Positions 1 to 8,564 of a DNA stretch of 64,000 bases are shown piece after piece. Source of the stretch: Cohnella sp. CFH 77786 (GTDB taxonomy: Bacteria > Bacillota > Bacilli > Paenibacillales > Paenibacillaceae). The notes beneath the pieces are model-generated. The model was not told where the DNA came from, ran no database searches, and worked only from the letters and a program-made list of their open reading frames with translations. A program made the position numbers and the translations under genes. The stretch spans positions 93,610-157,609 of the forward strand of contig NZ_WJIB01000013.1 of assembly GCF_019400745.1 (NCBI RefSeq), given 5' to 3'. Each line of letters begins with the position of its first letter. Position 1 is the first letter of the stretch.

Positions 1-2
1 AG

Positions 3-134
3 GAGGCGCAGCCCTCCGGCGCTTTCTTGACGCTTCATGAGCTCGCGGAGGTACCTCCCGCCATCCGGCAATATTTGATGAGGAGCTCAGGTCCGCACGT
101 CTCCTCCAGCCCAACTGTGAAAAAACCGTCCTGA
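3..134 (+). CDS. C-terminal fragment of an unidentified protein (truncated by window edge)
   Basis: The plus frame starting at base 3 is open for 43 codons and stops with TGA at 132-134, inside the left arm of a strong terminator hairpin. That is where a plus-strand gene would end. The visible tail reads roughly ...FLTLHELAEVPPAIRQYL... and carries no motif I recognise. It could also be chance coding in high-GC DNA, because nothing upstream is visible. Confidence 0.3.
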   Translation, partial: EAQPSGAFLTLHELAEVPPAIRQYLMRSSGPHVSSSPTVKKPS

Positions 135-162
135 GCCTCCATGGCTCCGGACGGTTTTTTTT
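120..162. terminator. Bidirectional Rho-independent terminator
   Basis: The arms CCGTCC (126-131) and GGACGG (149-154), extended by GAGCC/GGCTC, are flanked by an A run on the left and a T run on the right. It can stop the partial plus-strand frame and also the minus-strand gene ending at 172. Confidence 0.85.
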
Positions 163-171
163 CTCCTATGA

Positions 172-1257
172 TCAAGGAGTGCCGGATGAGGGCGGCAAAC
201 GGCTTAATTTATCGAAAATCCGTTTGACGCCGTCGGACCAGTTCGGGTCTTCGGCATAGGTTTGATTGAGCCAATCGAACGGCTCGAAGCCTTTGGGACG
301 TTTGGCGCCTTGGCGGGATAATGTGCGAGCCGCGATGTCTGCGGAATCCGCGATATCCGTGTTGAATTCTTCCCAGCTGTGAAACACGTTAAACGGATTG
401 TTCGCGATCTTCTTGGCGTTCTTGTTCGATTTCGGAACGAACCCTTGCTCTTGTCCCGTGACCGCAAGCAGCAACAACGGGTTCACATCATGGCGGCGGG
501 CGCCTTCGATAATGGCGTTGTAATAAGGCTCGTCCGCCAAGATCGAATCCCGGCTGCGCAAGTAAGCTTTCACGGCATCCTCGTCGATATCCCGGTATCG
601 GAGAATCCGCGGCATTCCGATATCGTCCTCCGTCGCAGGCTCTTCCACGACGGGCGATGGCGACGGAACGACCGGCTCGCGCGTTGTTCTGTCTTGCTGA
701 ATGTAGACTCCAGAGACGATGCCGCCGGCGAGAACGAGTGCGGCCATCGCCCATGCCGCCTGAGGCATCTTCGTTCGCAGTTTCGTGCCTTCCGGCGCAT
801 GGCGATCGGTCTTAGTATCCAGCAGCGCGACCGCGGCCACGCCCCTATCCGTGCGGAATTCCGTATCCAATGCGGCCGAGTCTTTCCGGAACAATCGGGA
901 CATGAGACGCTCGGGGGGCCACTCGCCCGGCGCCCTCTCGTTCATCCATCTCAGAACCGGATCGAGGATCATGGCTTCCTGTGACGGGTCGGGCAGCTCG
1001 ATTTCGGAACAGACGTCGAGCACATCGTTCGGCTGAATCTCCCTCTGCTCACGGACCAGACATCGCCGGATCAACTCGTCCGCGATTTGCCCCTTCAAGC
1101 CGTCCGGCATTTCGGGCAGCCGCCGATGGATCGTTTGCCGGATCGCGGTGGCTACGATCTCGGCTTGCTTCGCACCGGGCAGCTGAGCGTATTTGGTTTG
1201 CACGTATCGGCGGATGACACCTACATCCGCCGGCGACAGCAATGAAGCGTTCTCCAA
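172..1257 (-). CDS. Membrane-anchored glucosaminidase/lytic-type protein
   Basis: A 361-residue protein of three parts. The N-terminal ~160 residues are charged and presumably cytoplasmic. One transmembrane helix lies at about 165-186. A Pro/Ser/Glu linker follows, then an extracellular domain at about 215-361. The end domain contains PLLLLAVTGQEQGF followed by NNPFNVFHSWEEF, which resembles the active region of glucosaminidase or lysozyme-like muramidases, with Glu270 as the likely catalytic acid. I infer a role in cell-wall turnover; the N-terminal part is not recognised. A GGAGGAG site precedes the ATG. The gene lies 31 bases after the 108-residue ORF upstream and probably shares its transcript. 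Confidence 0.6.
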   Translation of the reverse strand: MENASLLSPADVGVIRRYVQTKYAQLPGAKQAEIVATAIRQTIHRRLPEMPDGLKGQIADELIRRCLVREQREIQPNDVLDVCSEIELPDPSQEAMILDPVLRWMNERAPGEWPPERLMSRLFRKDSAALDTEFRTDRGVAAVALLDTKTDRHAPEGTKLRTKMPQAAWAMAALVLAGGIVSGVYIQQDRTTREPVVPSPSPVVEEPATEDDIGMPRILRYRDIDEDAVKAYLRSRDSILADEPYYNAIIEGARRHDVNPLLLLAVTGQEQGFVPKSNKNAKKIANNPFNVFHSWEEFNTDIADSADIAARTLSRQGAKRPKGFEPFDWLNQTYAEDPNWSDGVKRIFDKLSRLPPSSGTP

Positions 1258-1288
1258 TTTCCGCTCCTCCGCATCTTTCGCCGGTGCG

Positions 1289-1615
1289 TTATCGGTCTCC
1301 GCTTTCGGCCGCTTTGAGGATCATGGCCCGAACCGGGCCGCTGGCGATATAGTCTTCGATCTGCCGCTTCTCGCTTTCCGTCAGCTGGTATTCGCAATCG
1401 CAGCCTTCATCCTGGGGCTCGATCTGCATCGGGTATCCCCGATGGGTGCAGACGGCCAGGATCGAGAAATCGACCAAATCCTCCGGCAGAGGCGTCGATT
1501 CCGCGGTATCGACCCGGAGCTCCACGTCGATCCACTGGTTGTCCCGCCTCTCCATGCGCGGGTAAAAGGCGGTAAACGTCAACTCCGTCCAGGTTTCGTC
1601 CCCGTATCGGATCAT
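1289..1615 (-). CDS. Hypothetical protein, 108 aa
   Basis: A small acidic soluble protein with no signal peptide or membrane segment. It has three cysteines in the middle (CTHRG, CDCEY), which could bind metal, but the spacing matches no zinc motif I know. AGGGGA lies seven bases before the ATG. It sits between the gltD terminator and the cell-wall gene and probably starts the two-gene transcript. The family is unknown to me. Confidence 0.6.
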   Translation of the reverse strand: MIRYGDETWTELTFTAFYPRMERRDNQWIDVELRVDTAESTPLPEDLVDFSILAVCTHRGYPMQIEPQDEGCDCEYQLTESEKRQIEDYIASGPVRAMILKAAESGDR

Positions 1616-1645
1616 GGATATCCCCTGCCTTTCGTCGCAATCTGG

Positions 1646-1685
1646 GAAAAATTATAACAGGCTGTTCCGAACGGAACAACCTGTT
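1646..1685 (-). terminator. gltD terminator
   Basis: The nested stem AACAGG/CCTGTT and GTTCC/GGAAC is followed on the minus strand by ATAATTTTT. It lies just after the gltD stop codon. Confidence 0.8.
1651..1679 (-). promoter_or_regulatory. Candidate sigma-A promoter overlapping the gltD terminator
   Basis: Minus strand: TTGTTC at 1674-1679, a 17-base spacer, then TATAAT at 1651-1656, 36 bases before the 108-residue ORF. The -35 falls inside the terminator stem, so one stretch may end one unit and start the next. The -10 is perfect and the -35 is moderate. Confidence 0.45.
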
Positions 1686-1694
1686 AGTTTCGAT

Positions 1695-3185
1695 TTATGG
1701 AAGCATCGTGCTCCCCATCAAATATTTATCGACTTCGCGCGCGGCTTCGCGGCCTTCGTTGATCGCCCAGACGATCAAGCTTTGCCCGCGTCTCATGTCG
1801 CCGGCGGCGAACACTTTGTCGACGTTCGTCTTGTAATGGCCGTAACGGGCTTTGACGTTCGTGCGGCGGTCCGTCTCCAGGCCGAATTGATCGACCAGCG
1901 TTCGTTCGGGACCTTCGAAACCGACGGCCACGAGCACGATATCCGCAGGCCATACTTTCTCGGTGCCCGGGATTTCCTCGTAAATCTTGCGGCCCTGCTC
2001 GTCCACGTAACGGCGGATTTGCACGGTGTGCAGTTCTTTCACGTTGCCGTTCTCGTCGCCGACGAATTTCTTCGTGAGCACGGAGAACGCGCGCGGATCT
2101 TCGCCATACAGCGCTTTAGCCTCTTCATGGGCGTAGTCCAGCGTGTAAACGTTCGGGTATTCCGGCCACGGGTTGTTGACCTGATCGCGGCGTTCCGGCG
2201 CCTTGGCATGCGTACCGAACTGGGTGACCGTGCGGCAGCCGTGACGGAGCGCGGTGGCCACGCAGTCGGTTCCCGTGTCGCCGCCCCCGATGACGATGAC
2301 GTTCATATCCTTCGCGGAAATATAAGTGCCTTCCTGAAGGCCGGCATCCAGATAGCTCTTGATCGTGCTGTTCAGGAAGTCCATCGCGGGGTAGATGCCT
2401 TTCAGCTCGGCGCCTTCCACGTTGCCGATCGGACGCGCTTTGGTCGCGCCGCCGCACAGGACGACGGCATCGAACTCTTCCATCAGCTTCTGAGCCGGAA
2501 TGTCCTTGCCGATCTCCGTGCCCGTGACGAATTGGACGCCTTCCGCGGCGAGCAAATCGACGCGTCTTTGCACGACGTGCTTCTCCAGCTTCATCGTCGG
2601 GATACCGTACATAAGCAGGCCGCCGATCCGGTCAGCGCGCTCGTAAACGGTCACCGTATGGCCCGCTTTGTTCAGCTGGGCCGCGGCCGCAAGTCCGGCC
2701 GGTCCAGACCCGACGACGGCGACTTTCTTCCCGGTGCGCGTTTTGGGCGGCTGCGGCACGACCCAGCCTTCCTCGAACGCACGGTCGATGATCGCTTGCT
2801 CGATCGTCTTGATCGTGACCGGATCGCCGATCAGGCCAACCGTGCAGGAGCCTTCGCACGGAGCCGGGCAAACCCTGCCCGTGAATTCCGGGAAGTTGTT
2901 CGTCTTCATCAACCGCTCGTAAGCTTCTCTCCAAAGCCCGCGGTACACGAGGTTGTTCCATTCCGGGATCAGATTGTTGATCGGACAGCCCGAAGCGGAC
3001 CCGGACAATTCCATCCCCGTATGGCAGTAAGGCGTTCCGCAGTCCATGCAGCGGGCGCCTTGCGTGCGCAGCTGCTCATCCGAGAACATTTTGTGGAACT
3101 CGTTCCAGTCCTTGATACGCTCGAGCGGATCGCGGTCGCTTGGCAGCTCCCGCTTATATTCCATGAATCCCGTAGGTGTGGACAT
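1695..3185 (-). CDS. gltD: Glutamate synthase (NADPH) small subunit
   Basis: A 496-residue flavoprotein that moves electrons from NADPH through FAD and Fe-S clusters to the large subunit, which makes two glutamates from 2-oxoglutarate and glutamine. Cluster cysteines are visible at C46, C49, C54, C67, C106, C110 and C114 ([23 protein letters not shown]). The FAD fingerprint [11 protein letters not shown] is near 158, the NADPH site GGGDTGTDC near 300, and the C-terminal [10 protein letters not shown] is present. Length is normal for GltD. No gltB lies next to it on the visible side, so the large subunit must be elsewhere. GGGGGAAA precedes the ATG; folA lies 128 bases upstream. Confidence 0.95.
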   Translation of the reverse strand: MSTPTGFMEYKRELPSDRDPLERIKDWNEFHKMFSDEQLRTQGARCMDCGTPYCHTGMELSGSASGCPINNLIPEWNNLVYRGLWREAYERLMKTNNFPEFTGRVCPAPCEGSCTVGLIGDPVTIKTIEQAIIDRAFEEGWVVPQPPKTRTGKKVAVVGSGPAGLAAAAQLNKAGHTVTVYERADRIGGLLMYGIPTMKLEKHVVQRRVDLLAAEGVQFVTGTEIGKDIPAQKLMEEFDAVVLCGGATKARPIGNVEGAELKGIYPAMDFLNSTIKSYLDAGLQEGTYISAKDMNVIVIGGGDTGTDCVATALRHGCRTVTQFGTHAKAPERRDQVNNPWPEYPNVYTLDYAHEEAKALYGEDPRAFSVLTKKFVGDENGNVKELHTVQIRRYVDEQGRKIYEEIPGTEKVWPADIVLVAVGFEGPERTLVDQFGLETDRRTNVKARYGHYKTNVDKVFAAGDMRRGQSLIVWAINEGREAAREVDKYLMGSTMLP

Positions 3186-3313
3186 TTTTCGGTTTCCCCC
3201 ATCTGTCGGTGTTTCGCGAAGTCCGGCGGACCTCTATCTGTAATTTAGAACATGCTACCAAATCGATTTCGGTGTCAGAATGGACAATCCCCACAATTGT
3301 TTGCATTATCCGT

Positions 3314-3796
3314 CTACTGCTTCTCGTAAACGGCGAAGGCATAGGGCAAATCGTTCTTCTCGTCCCGGACGCCGGGCTCGCGGGACACGAGCTTCCAAAC
3401 GCTGCGGTCAATGGCGGGAAAAAAGGCGTCGCCTTCGTATTCCCGCTCGATCTCCGTCAGCAGGATCCGGTCGGCATGGGGCATCATTTGCCGGTATACC
3501 TGCTCTCCTCCGATTACCATAAGTTCTGCGTCTCCGAAACGTTCCAGCGCTTCTTCCACCGAGCGGACGAGGACGCAGCCTTCCGGCGCTTCACCCAACG
3601 TGCGCGACAGAATGACGTTCGTCCGGTCCTTGAGCGGTTTGCCGAGCGATTCGAATGTCAGACGGCCCATAAGGACCGGTTTGCCTCTCGTCTGGGCGAC
3701 AAAATACGCCATATCCGCGGGCAGCCGCCAGAGCAAACGGTTGTTCAGCCCGATGGCCCCGTTGGAAGCGGCGGCGGCGATCATCGTAACGGCCAT
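3314..3796 (-). CDS. folA: Dihydrofolate reductase
   Basis: A 160-residue enzyme that reduces dihydrofolate to tetrahydrofolate with NADPH and so recycles the folate oxidised by ThyA. It shows the family order: the IGLNNRLLWRLPADM substrate loop (Asp28-type acid in PADM), GRLTFES, and VIGGEQVYRQMMP with the NADPH glycines. The usual Pro-Trp in the first loop is LLW here, and MGRLTFES replaces the common MGRKTFES, both mild variations. thyA usually sits beside folA but here is about 4.8 kb away on the same strand, behind the sigma/cupredoxin cluster and the glycosylase. Confidence 0.92.
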   Translation of the reverse strand: MAVTMIAAAASNGAIGLNNRLLWRLPADMAYFVAQTRGKPVLMGRLTFESLGKPLKDRTNVILSRTLGEAPEGCVLVRSVEEALERFGDAELMVIGGEQVYRQMMPHADRILLTEIEREYEGDAFFPAIDRSVWKLVSREPGVRDEKNDLPYAFAVYEKQ

Positions 3797-3948
3797 ACGG
3801 CGTAAACCCTCTTTCGAAGAGCTATAACGATTAAATATTTACACTATCATATCACACTGTACGGATGCTGCCTACCCGAACGAACCCGAAGATTCGATTT
3901 CCAATTGTTAAGAATTGACGAAAATATACGTCGGTTTCGGCTTCGCTT

Positions 3949-4716
3949 TCAGGCAGATCCGAACATTTTGGGCCCTTGAGGCGCAGTCGTGTTCGCGCTC
4001 GGCTCTAGCGTCACCCCGATTTGATCGAACGGTTGCGCGTCGTCCGGCCAAGGCACCGTAAGCAGTCCGATTCCCGAAGCATCCACCGTGAACGTGCCGG
4101 CGCTGCTCCGAACCCCGTCCTTCAGCAACCAAACATGGTACGCCTCGTTCCCTACCGTCTTCGGCGTTCCGAAGACGTACACGACCAGCCGGGTTTCTCC
4201 TTCGGATTTCAGCATGCAGGCGACGCCGTATGCGTTCCGGCTTGACGATTGAACTGCCGCCTCGGGCGCAAGGCGTACGATTTTTTCGATTTGCGATGGC
4301 GAAGCCATCGCCGCTTCCGTCCGGTCTTGGGTCGTCGCGAGCAGTCCGCGCCCGGCAAAGCCCGCGATAAACATCACGCCAAGAGCGGCCGCAATGGCCA
4401 GCCGGCGAAGTACCTTGACGTTGCGTTTTCGGACAGCCGCAGGCGGTCCGGAGAACTCATCGGCTTTCGCGTCCGGCGCATCCACCCGCCCGAATGCCGC
4501 ATCCAGGACTTCCGCCTTCAGGTCGGACGGCAAATCGGCTTCCGGCGCCTCTTCCGCAAGCCGGTCCCATACGTAACGCCATTCGGCTGCGTCTTCCCGG
4601 CACGCGGCGCACGTGTCCAGGTGGCGTTCGAACCTTTTGCGCTCGACGTCGGACATTTCCCCCGTCATGTAGTCCGCGAGTCCTTCGCATGCGGTCGTCG
4701 TTTCGCGTTTTTCCAT
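3949..4716 (-). CDS. Anti-sigma factor, zinc-finger/RskA type
   Basis: A 255-residue single-pass membrane protein. The N-terminus holds the anti-sigma zinc motif H-x3-C-x2-C (HLDTCAAC, near 32-39), which binds the partner ECF sigma factor. A transmembrane helix lies at about 104-125. The extracellular part (~130-255) resembles the RskA C-terminal domain (YHVWLLKDG, AGTF). The sigma gene ends four bases upstream, so the two are almost certainly co-translated. An envelope signal would release the sigma factor by proteolysis of this protein; the signal is not evident from sequence. Confidence 0.88.
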   Translation of the reverse strand: MEKRETTTACEGLADYMTGEMSDVERKRFERHLDTCAACREDAAEWRYVWDRLAEEAPEADLPSDLKAEVLDAAFGRVDAPDAKADEFSGPPAAVRKRNVKVLRRLAIAAALGVMFIAGFAGRGLLATTQDRTEAAMASPSQIEKIVRLAPEAAVQSSSRNAYGVACMLKSEGETRLVVYVFGTPKTVGNEAYHVWLLKDGVRSSAGTFTVDASGIGLLTVPWPDDAQPFDQIGVTLEPSANTTAPQGPKMFGSA

Positions 4717-4719
4717 CGT

Positions 4720-5286
4720 TTACCGTTCCTCCCTGAGGCCTTGCAGATGCCGGCGCAGCGTCTTCAGCGCTTGGTGGAGCCGATTTTTGACGGTCCCGAC
4801 CGGCTCCCCGCCCATCTCCGCGATTTGCTGCAGCGTATACCCTTTCCAATACAGGAGCTCGATCACCCGTCGTTGCGGCAAGGTCAGCCTGGAAGCCGCG
4901 GCCGCCACTTCGGACAATTCCGCTCGGCGTACGGTCTCGGATTCCGGATGGTCCGATTCCGCCGCTTCCCGGCTGTCTTCGATCCATTCCATCGGGACGT
5001 TGGCGGCATGGCGTCTCTCCCGCCGCATAACGTCGACCGCAATATTCCTCGTTATGGTCAGCAGCCAATTGACGAAACTTCCTTTGGCCGCGTCGTATTC
5101 GGCGCGCGTCGTCCATAATCGGGTAAATACCAATTGGACGATTTCGCGGGCCAGCGCTTCGTTGCCGGCTGCCCGCCTGGCAAACGAGTAAACCAGCTTC
5201 GCGTACCGGTCGTACAGAAGCTCCAAGGCTTCCCTATGCTTCATGCGGATGAGCCGCATCAATTCGCTATCGGAATGGGTCGGCAT
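4720..5286 (-). CDS. ECF RNA polymerase sigma factor
   Basis: A 188-residue sigma-70 family factor of the ECF type. Region 2 lies at about 18-85 (YDRYAKLVYSFARR, then FVNWLLTITRNIAVD for -10 recognition) and region 4 at about 120-180, with a helix-turn-helix (TLQQIAEMGGEPVGTVKNRL). The frame stays open 48 codons upstream, but the start at 5286 has AAAGGGG nine bases before it, and the upstream part runs through the neighbouring terminator. It is coupled to the anti-sigma gene. It sits directly after two cupredoxin genes on the same strand, which are its likely but unproven targets. Confidence 0.9.
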   Translation of the reverse strand: MPTHSDSELMRLIRMKHREALELLYDRYAKLVYSFARRAAGNEALAREIVQLVFTRLWTTRAEYDAAKGSFVNWLLTITRNIAVDVMRRERRHAANVPMEWIEDSREAAESDHPESETVRRAELSEVAAAASRLTLPQRRVIELLYWKGYTLQQIAEMGGEPVGTVKNRLHQALKTLRRHLQGLREER

Positions 5287-5336
5287 GTCGTTGTTACCCC
5301 TTTTGAACCTGCAATGGCCTGACATTCCCATTCTAA

Positions 5337-5372
5337 CAGAAAACGGGCGGACGGTAGCCACCCCGTCCGCCG
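5337..5372 (-). terminator. Terminator after the cupredoxin operon
   Basis: GGCGGACGG (5346-5354) pairs with CCGTCCGCC (5363-5371), followed on the minus strand by TTTTCTGTT. It separates the secreted-protein genes from the sigma factor gene. Confidence 0.8.
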
Positions 5373-5378
5373 CGTTTG

Positions 5379-6107
5379 TTATTTTGTTTTGACGATGATT
5401 TTGCCAATCATGGCGGGGTGCGGTCCGCAAGAATAGGAGAACGTGCCTTCTTTCTCGAAAGTAACGGTTTTCGATTCATCCTGGCCGAGCAACCCGGTAT
5501 CGAACGATCCGTCGTCGGCCACGGCCGAGTGCTTCACCTGGTCCCGGTTGACGAAGGTGACTTTGTCTCCGGGCGAAATCTCGATGTCGCCGGGCGCAAA
5601 GGCGAAGTCCTTGATCTCCACGGTCACCGTCTTGCTCTTCACGTCGGTACTCGCCGATGCCGATGGCGACGGAGAAGGCGAAGCGGGCTTCGGCGAAGGC
5701 TTGGGAGACGGTTTCGGCGACGTTCCGGGCGACGGTTTCGCCGAAGGCGAGGAAGACGGCTCCGCGGAATGTCCCGCATGGCCTTCTTGCGACGGCTCCG
5801 GTTTCGCCGACGGTTCGGAAGAAGCGGAAGCTGCCGGCGAGGCTGCGGCTGAAGGCGATGGCGAAACCTCCGAGGAGGCAGAGGCTGAAGCTGCCGGCGT
5901 ATCGGACGGCGACGGTGAAGGCTCTGCAGACACCGATGACGACGGGGACGCGGAAGACGATGCCGATTCCGACGTTACCGGGTCCGACGGTGACGCGGAT
6001 GAGCTTCCTCCTTCGGAGGAGCACGCCGTCACGATTCCCGTGAGCAAGATCAAAACGAATAATTTATGGATTCCTTTGCTGCCGTTTCTCATCAGTCTGC
6101 TTCTCAT
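5379..6107 (-). CDS. Cupredoxin lipoprotein with long Ser/Pro/Ala linker
   Basis: A 242-residue predicted lipoprotein. The signal peptide ends in LTGIVTAC, with Cys29 as the lipidation site. Residues ~30-150 form a low-complexity Ser/Ala/Pro/Glu/Lys spacer, followed by a plastocyanin-like domain. The type 1 copper ligands are visible as His in VKHSAV, Cys in SYSCGPHPAM, and the following His and Met. It is probably a one-electron carrier tethered to the outer face of the membrane, with the spacer spanning the wall. The start overlaps the stop of the upstream cupredoxin gene as ATGA, so translation is coupled. The partner in electron transfer is unknown. Confidence 0.85.
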   Translation of the reverse strand: MRSRLMRNGSKGIHKLFVLILLTGIVTACSSEGGSSSASPSDPVTSESASSSASPSSSVSAEPSPSPSDTPAASASASSEVSPSPSAAASPAASASSEPSAKPEPSQEGHAGHSAEPSSSPSAKPSPGTSPKPSPKPSPKPASPSPSPSASASTDVKSKTVTVEIKDFAFAPGDIEISPGDKVTFVNRDQVKHSAVADDGSFDTGLLGQDESKTVTFEKEGTFSYSCGPHPAMIGKIIVKTK

Positions 6108-7732
6108 TGGACGATAATCTTACCTTTCATATGATCTTTGTGCGGTTCGCAAACGAATTCGTACGTTCCCGGTTTATCCAGCTTGATCGTCGCGGATTCT
6201 CCTTGCGAGAGGAGCGGGATCCGGAAGGAGCCGTCCAAGGCGACGGCATTGTGCTTATCGTTGTCGCGGTTGACGAACGTAACGGTCGAGCCCGCCTTGA
6301 TCGTCACTTCTTCGGAAGAAAACATGTAGTTCTTCATCTCGATCGTCACGTTGTCGGCGATGGAATTCCCGGCCGTCGTTCCGGCGAATTTATCCGGATC
6401 GACGACGAACCACACCTTGCCGACTTCGTGGCCCGTGGTGTCGCCGCGTTTGGTATCCTTGACCCAATAATACAGCGGGTACCCCTTGAACGTCGTCTGT
6501 TTGGCGCCGTCCGGACGGATGATTTCCCCGAAGTCCTCCGCCTTCAGGCCGCTCGGCACCGCGATCTTGTCGGCATGGAATGCCGGCCAATTTGCCAGGC
6601 AATCGCCCGAGCAGACGCTCGTGCCTTTCGGATCTTTGTCGAAGTAGTACAAGGTCATGCCGTTTGCATCGACCAGGTAATTGCCCAGTTTCGGATCCGT
6701 ACCCACCGTGACCGTATAGAAGGGCTGCTTGATCAGGTACCACACCTTGCCGACGCCTTCACCCGTGATATCGCCGGGTTTCGTATCCTTGACCCAGTAG
6801 TACAGCGGCCAGCCTTTGTACGTAATCTGCTTCGTGCCGTCGGCCCGGATGAAGGAACCGAAATCTTTGCCGTCCAACCCGTCCGCGAGCAGCAGCCGGT
6901 CAGCGCCGAACACCGGCCAGTTGGCGAGACATTGCCCGACGCAGGAGTTCAAATCGGCCATATCCTTGGTGAACAGATACAAAGCCATCCCGTTGCCGTC
7001 AGTCAAATACATCGACCCGTCGGCGGCCTTGCGCACGTCGATCCGTTTGCCGCTTAACAATCCGGCCTTATCCGCAGACAAAACCTTCGTCTCCGCCAGC
7101 ACGTCGACCAGCGGCTTGGTCCCGCCTTTGGGGGTCGCCTGAAGCGTCTCCAGCAGCGCCGAGGCCAAGTCCCGGTTCGTGAACGGCTTCGCGGCCGCCG
7201 CGCGGGTTAATCCCTTCGAAGCGGAGAACGCGATCGTATCCGCGTATTGAAAATCGCTGCCGGTTTTGTAGGACAACGCTTCAAGCATGACCTTATATAC
7301 CTGCTGCGCCGTGATAGCCTGATTCGGGCCGAACCGTCCTCCGCCGATTCCGCTCCACCCCAGCTCGGGATGTTTCTTCAAGTAAGCCAGCACGGGACGG
7401 ATGCTCTTGCCGACCGAACCGGCGTCGGCGAAATTGTCCGTACCGTCGTACGCCAGCGCTTCCTTTTCTTTGCCGAGGAGCCGCAGCGTCAGGATCGCGC
7501 CCTGTACCCTCGTCGTCGTTTTGGCCAAATAAGCGTCCGTCACGCCGTTTCCATCCCCGAGCAGTATGCCCAGCTGTGCCGCGATGTCGGATGCATGGCC
7601 CGTCTGTACCCCAGCCGTTGCCGTTGTCGTTGCCGCCGCTCCGCTCCCGCCTTCCGCCAAGACGCCCATGGGCGCAATCGCCATCCCGATGGTCAAAATC
7701 AACATCCACAACCACTTTTTGCCCATTTTCAT
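6104..7732 (-). CDS. Secreted SLH-like / Yx(FWY)xxD-repeat / cupredoxin fusion protein
   Basis: A 542-residue secreted protein with four parts. A signal peptide (1-26, ending VLAEG) comes first. Next, at about 48-215, is a region resembling S-layer homology modules (FADAGSV, FGPNQAITAQQVYKVML). Two repeats of the COG4315/Lipoprotein_15 type follow at about 235-335 and 345-450, each with CLANWP and the signature motif (YLFTKD, YYWVKD, YYFDKD, YYWVKD). A C-terminal cupredoxin (~455-542) has copper ligands in DKHNAV and CEPHKDHM. I infer a wall-attached redox protein. It is the first gene of the pair with the 242-residue cupredoxin lipoprotein, with an ECF sigma/anti-sigma pair downstream. The start at 7732 has GAGGAG at normal spacing. 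Confidence 0.82.
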   Translation of the reverse strand: MKMGKKWLWMLILTIGMAIAPMGVLAEGGSGAAATTTATAGVQTGHASDIAAQLGILLGDGNGVTDAYLAKTTTRVQGAILTLRLLGKEKEALAYDGTDNFADAGSVGKSIRPVLAYLKKHPELGWSGIGGGRFGPNQAITAQQVYKVMLEALSYKTGSDFQYADTIAFSASKGLTRAAAAKPFTNRDLASALLETLQATPKGGTKPLVDVLAETKVLSADKAGLLSGKRIDVRKAADGSMYLTDGNGMALYLFTKDMADLNSCVGQCLANWPVFGADRLLLADGLDGKDFGSFIRADGTKQITYKGWPLYYWVKDTKPGDITGEGVGKVWYLIKQPFYTVTVGTDPKLGNYLVDANGMTLYYFDKDPKGTSVCSGDCLANWPAFHADKIAVPSGLKAEDFGEIIRPDGAKQTTFKGYPLYYWVKDTKRGDTTGHEVGKVWFVVDPDKFAGTTAGNSIADNVTIEMKNYMFSSEEVTIKAGSTVTFVNRDNDKHNAVALDGSFRIPLLSQGESATIKLDKPGTYEFVCEPHKDHMKGKIIVQ

Positions 7733-7870
7733 GCTTCATCGTTCTCCTCTCGGTTTCCATCTTCACCCAAGGAAACGGAGCATACGGGGATACGGTTTGA
7801 GGTTGTGCAGAAAAATTTTGAATCCCCAAGTAAAAACGGCTTCGTCGTCTTCTTTGTATAAATGCTAGGA

Positions 7871-7915
7871 GGAAAAATAAAAAAGCCGCGGCTCCCGTAA
7901 AGAACGGCAGGCGAC
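7871..7915 (-). terminator. Terminator after the DNA glycosylase
   Basis: A minus-strand stem with a two-base bulge (AAAGTCGC pairing with GCGGCTTT, then CTGCCGT with ACGGGAG) is followed by TTTTTTATTTTT. Confidence 0.6.
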
Positions 7916-7916
7916 T

Positions 7917-8564
7917 TTATTCGTTGATGATGCCCCGATTGATCGCTTCCCACAAATAGAAGGAGGCCGCGGAACGGTACGGCGACCATTTGTGGCCGTG
8001 CTGCTCGAGGTATTTTTTGTCCGGCCGTTCCTCCATCCCGTACAGCCATTTGCACGACCGCTGAAGCCCGAAATCCCCGACCGACAGCACGTCCGGACGA
8101 CCGAGGCAGAACATGAGGAACATCTCGGCCGTCCACCTGCCGATCCCTTTGACGGCGGACACCATTTGGATGATTTCCTCATTCTCCATGCTTTCCAAGC
8201 GATCCAGATCCAATTCGCGGCAAAGCGTTCTGGCAGACAGATCGCGGATGGAAACGACCTTGGCGCGGGAAAGCCCGGCGCCCCGAAGCGTGTCGGCATC
8301 CAAGGCCAGCAGCGCTTCCGGCGTGAATTCCGGCGCGAGCTGCCGCACCCGGCCCTTGATGACCGCGGCGGCTTTGACCGACAACTGCTGCCCGACGATG
8401 GACAAGGCGAGCGACTCAAAAGGATCGGGATTGAGCTTGATCGTCAGCTCCCCTACCCTGCCGATCAGCCAGGCCAGCCGATCGTCGCGGGCGCTAAGCG
8501 CCGCGATTTCCGGGCTGTCCATCCGGAAGACGAGCTCGGATCGGCGCACAGGCTTCTTCGTCAT
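7917..8564 (-). CDS. DNA-3-methyladenine glycosylase, AlkA/HhH-GPD type
   Basis: A 215-residue base-excision glycosylase that removes alkylated purines from DNA. The helix-hairpin-helix is visible as [20 protein letters not shown], followed by the catalytic Asp in [16 protein letters not shown]. Earlier, [12 protein letters not shown] matches the family. The start at 8564 forms ATGA with the thyA stop, so the two genes are translationally coupled. A longer open frame runs upstream into thyA but has no better start. It lacks the N-terminal domain of E. coli AlkA and so is the short Bacillus-type form. Confidence 0.9.
   Translation of the reverse strand: MTKKPVRRSELVFRMDSPEIAALSARDDRLAWLIGRVGELTIKLNPDPFESLALSIVGQQLSVKAAAVIKGRVRQLAPEFTPEALLALDADTLRGAGLSRAKVVSIRDLSARTLCRELDLDRLESMENEEIIQMVSAVKGIGRWTAEMFLMFCLGRPDVLSVGDFGLQRSCKWLYGMEERPDKKYLEQHGHKWSPYRSAASFYLWEAINRGIINE

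Noticed and set aside
172..3796. gltB next to gltD
   Set aside because: The neighbours are a 108-aa ORF, a glucosaminidase-like gene and folA; none resembles the large subunit.
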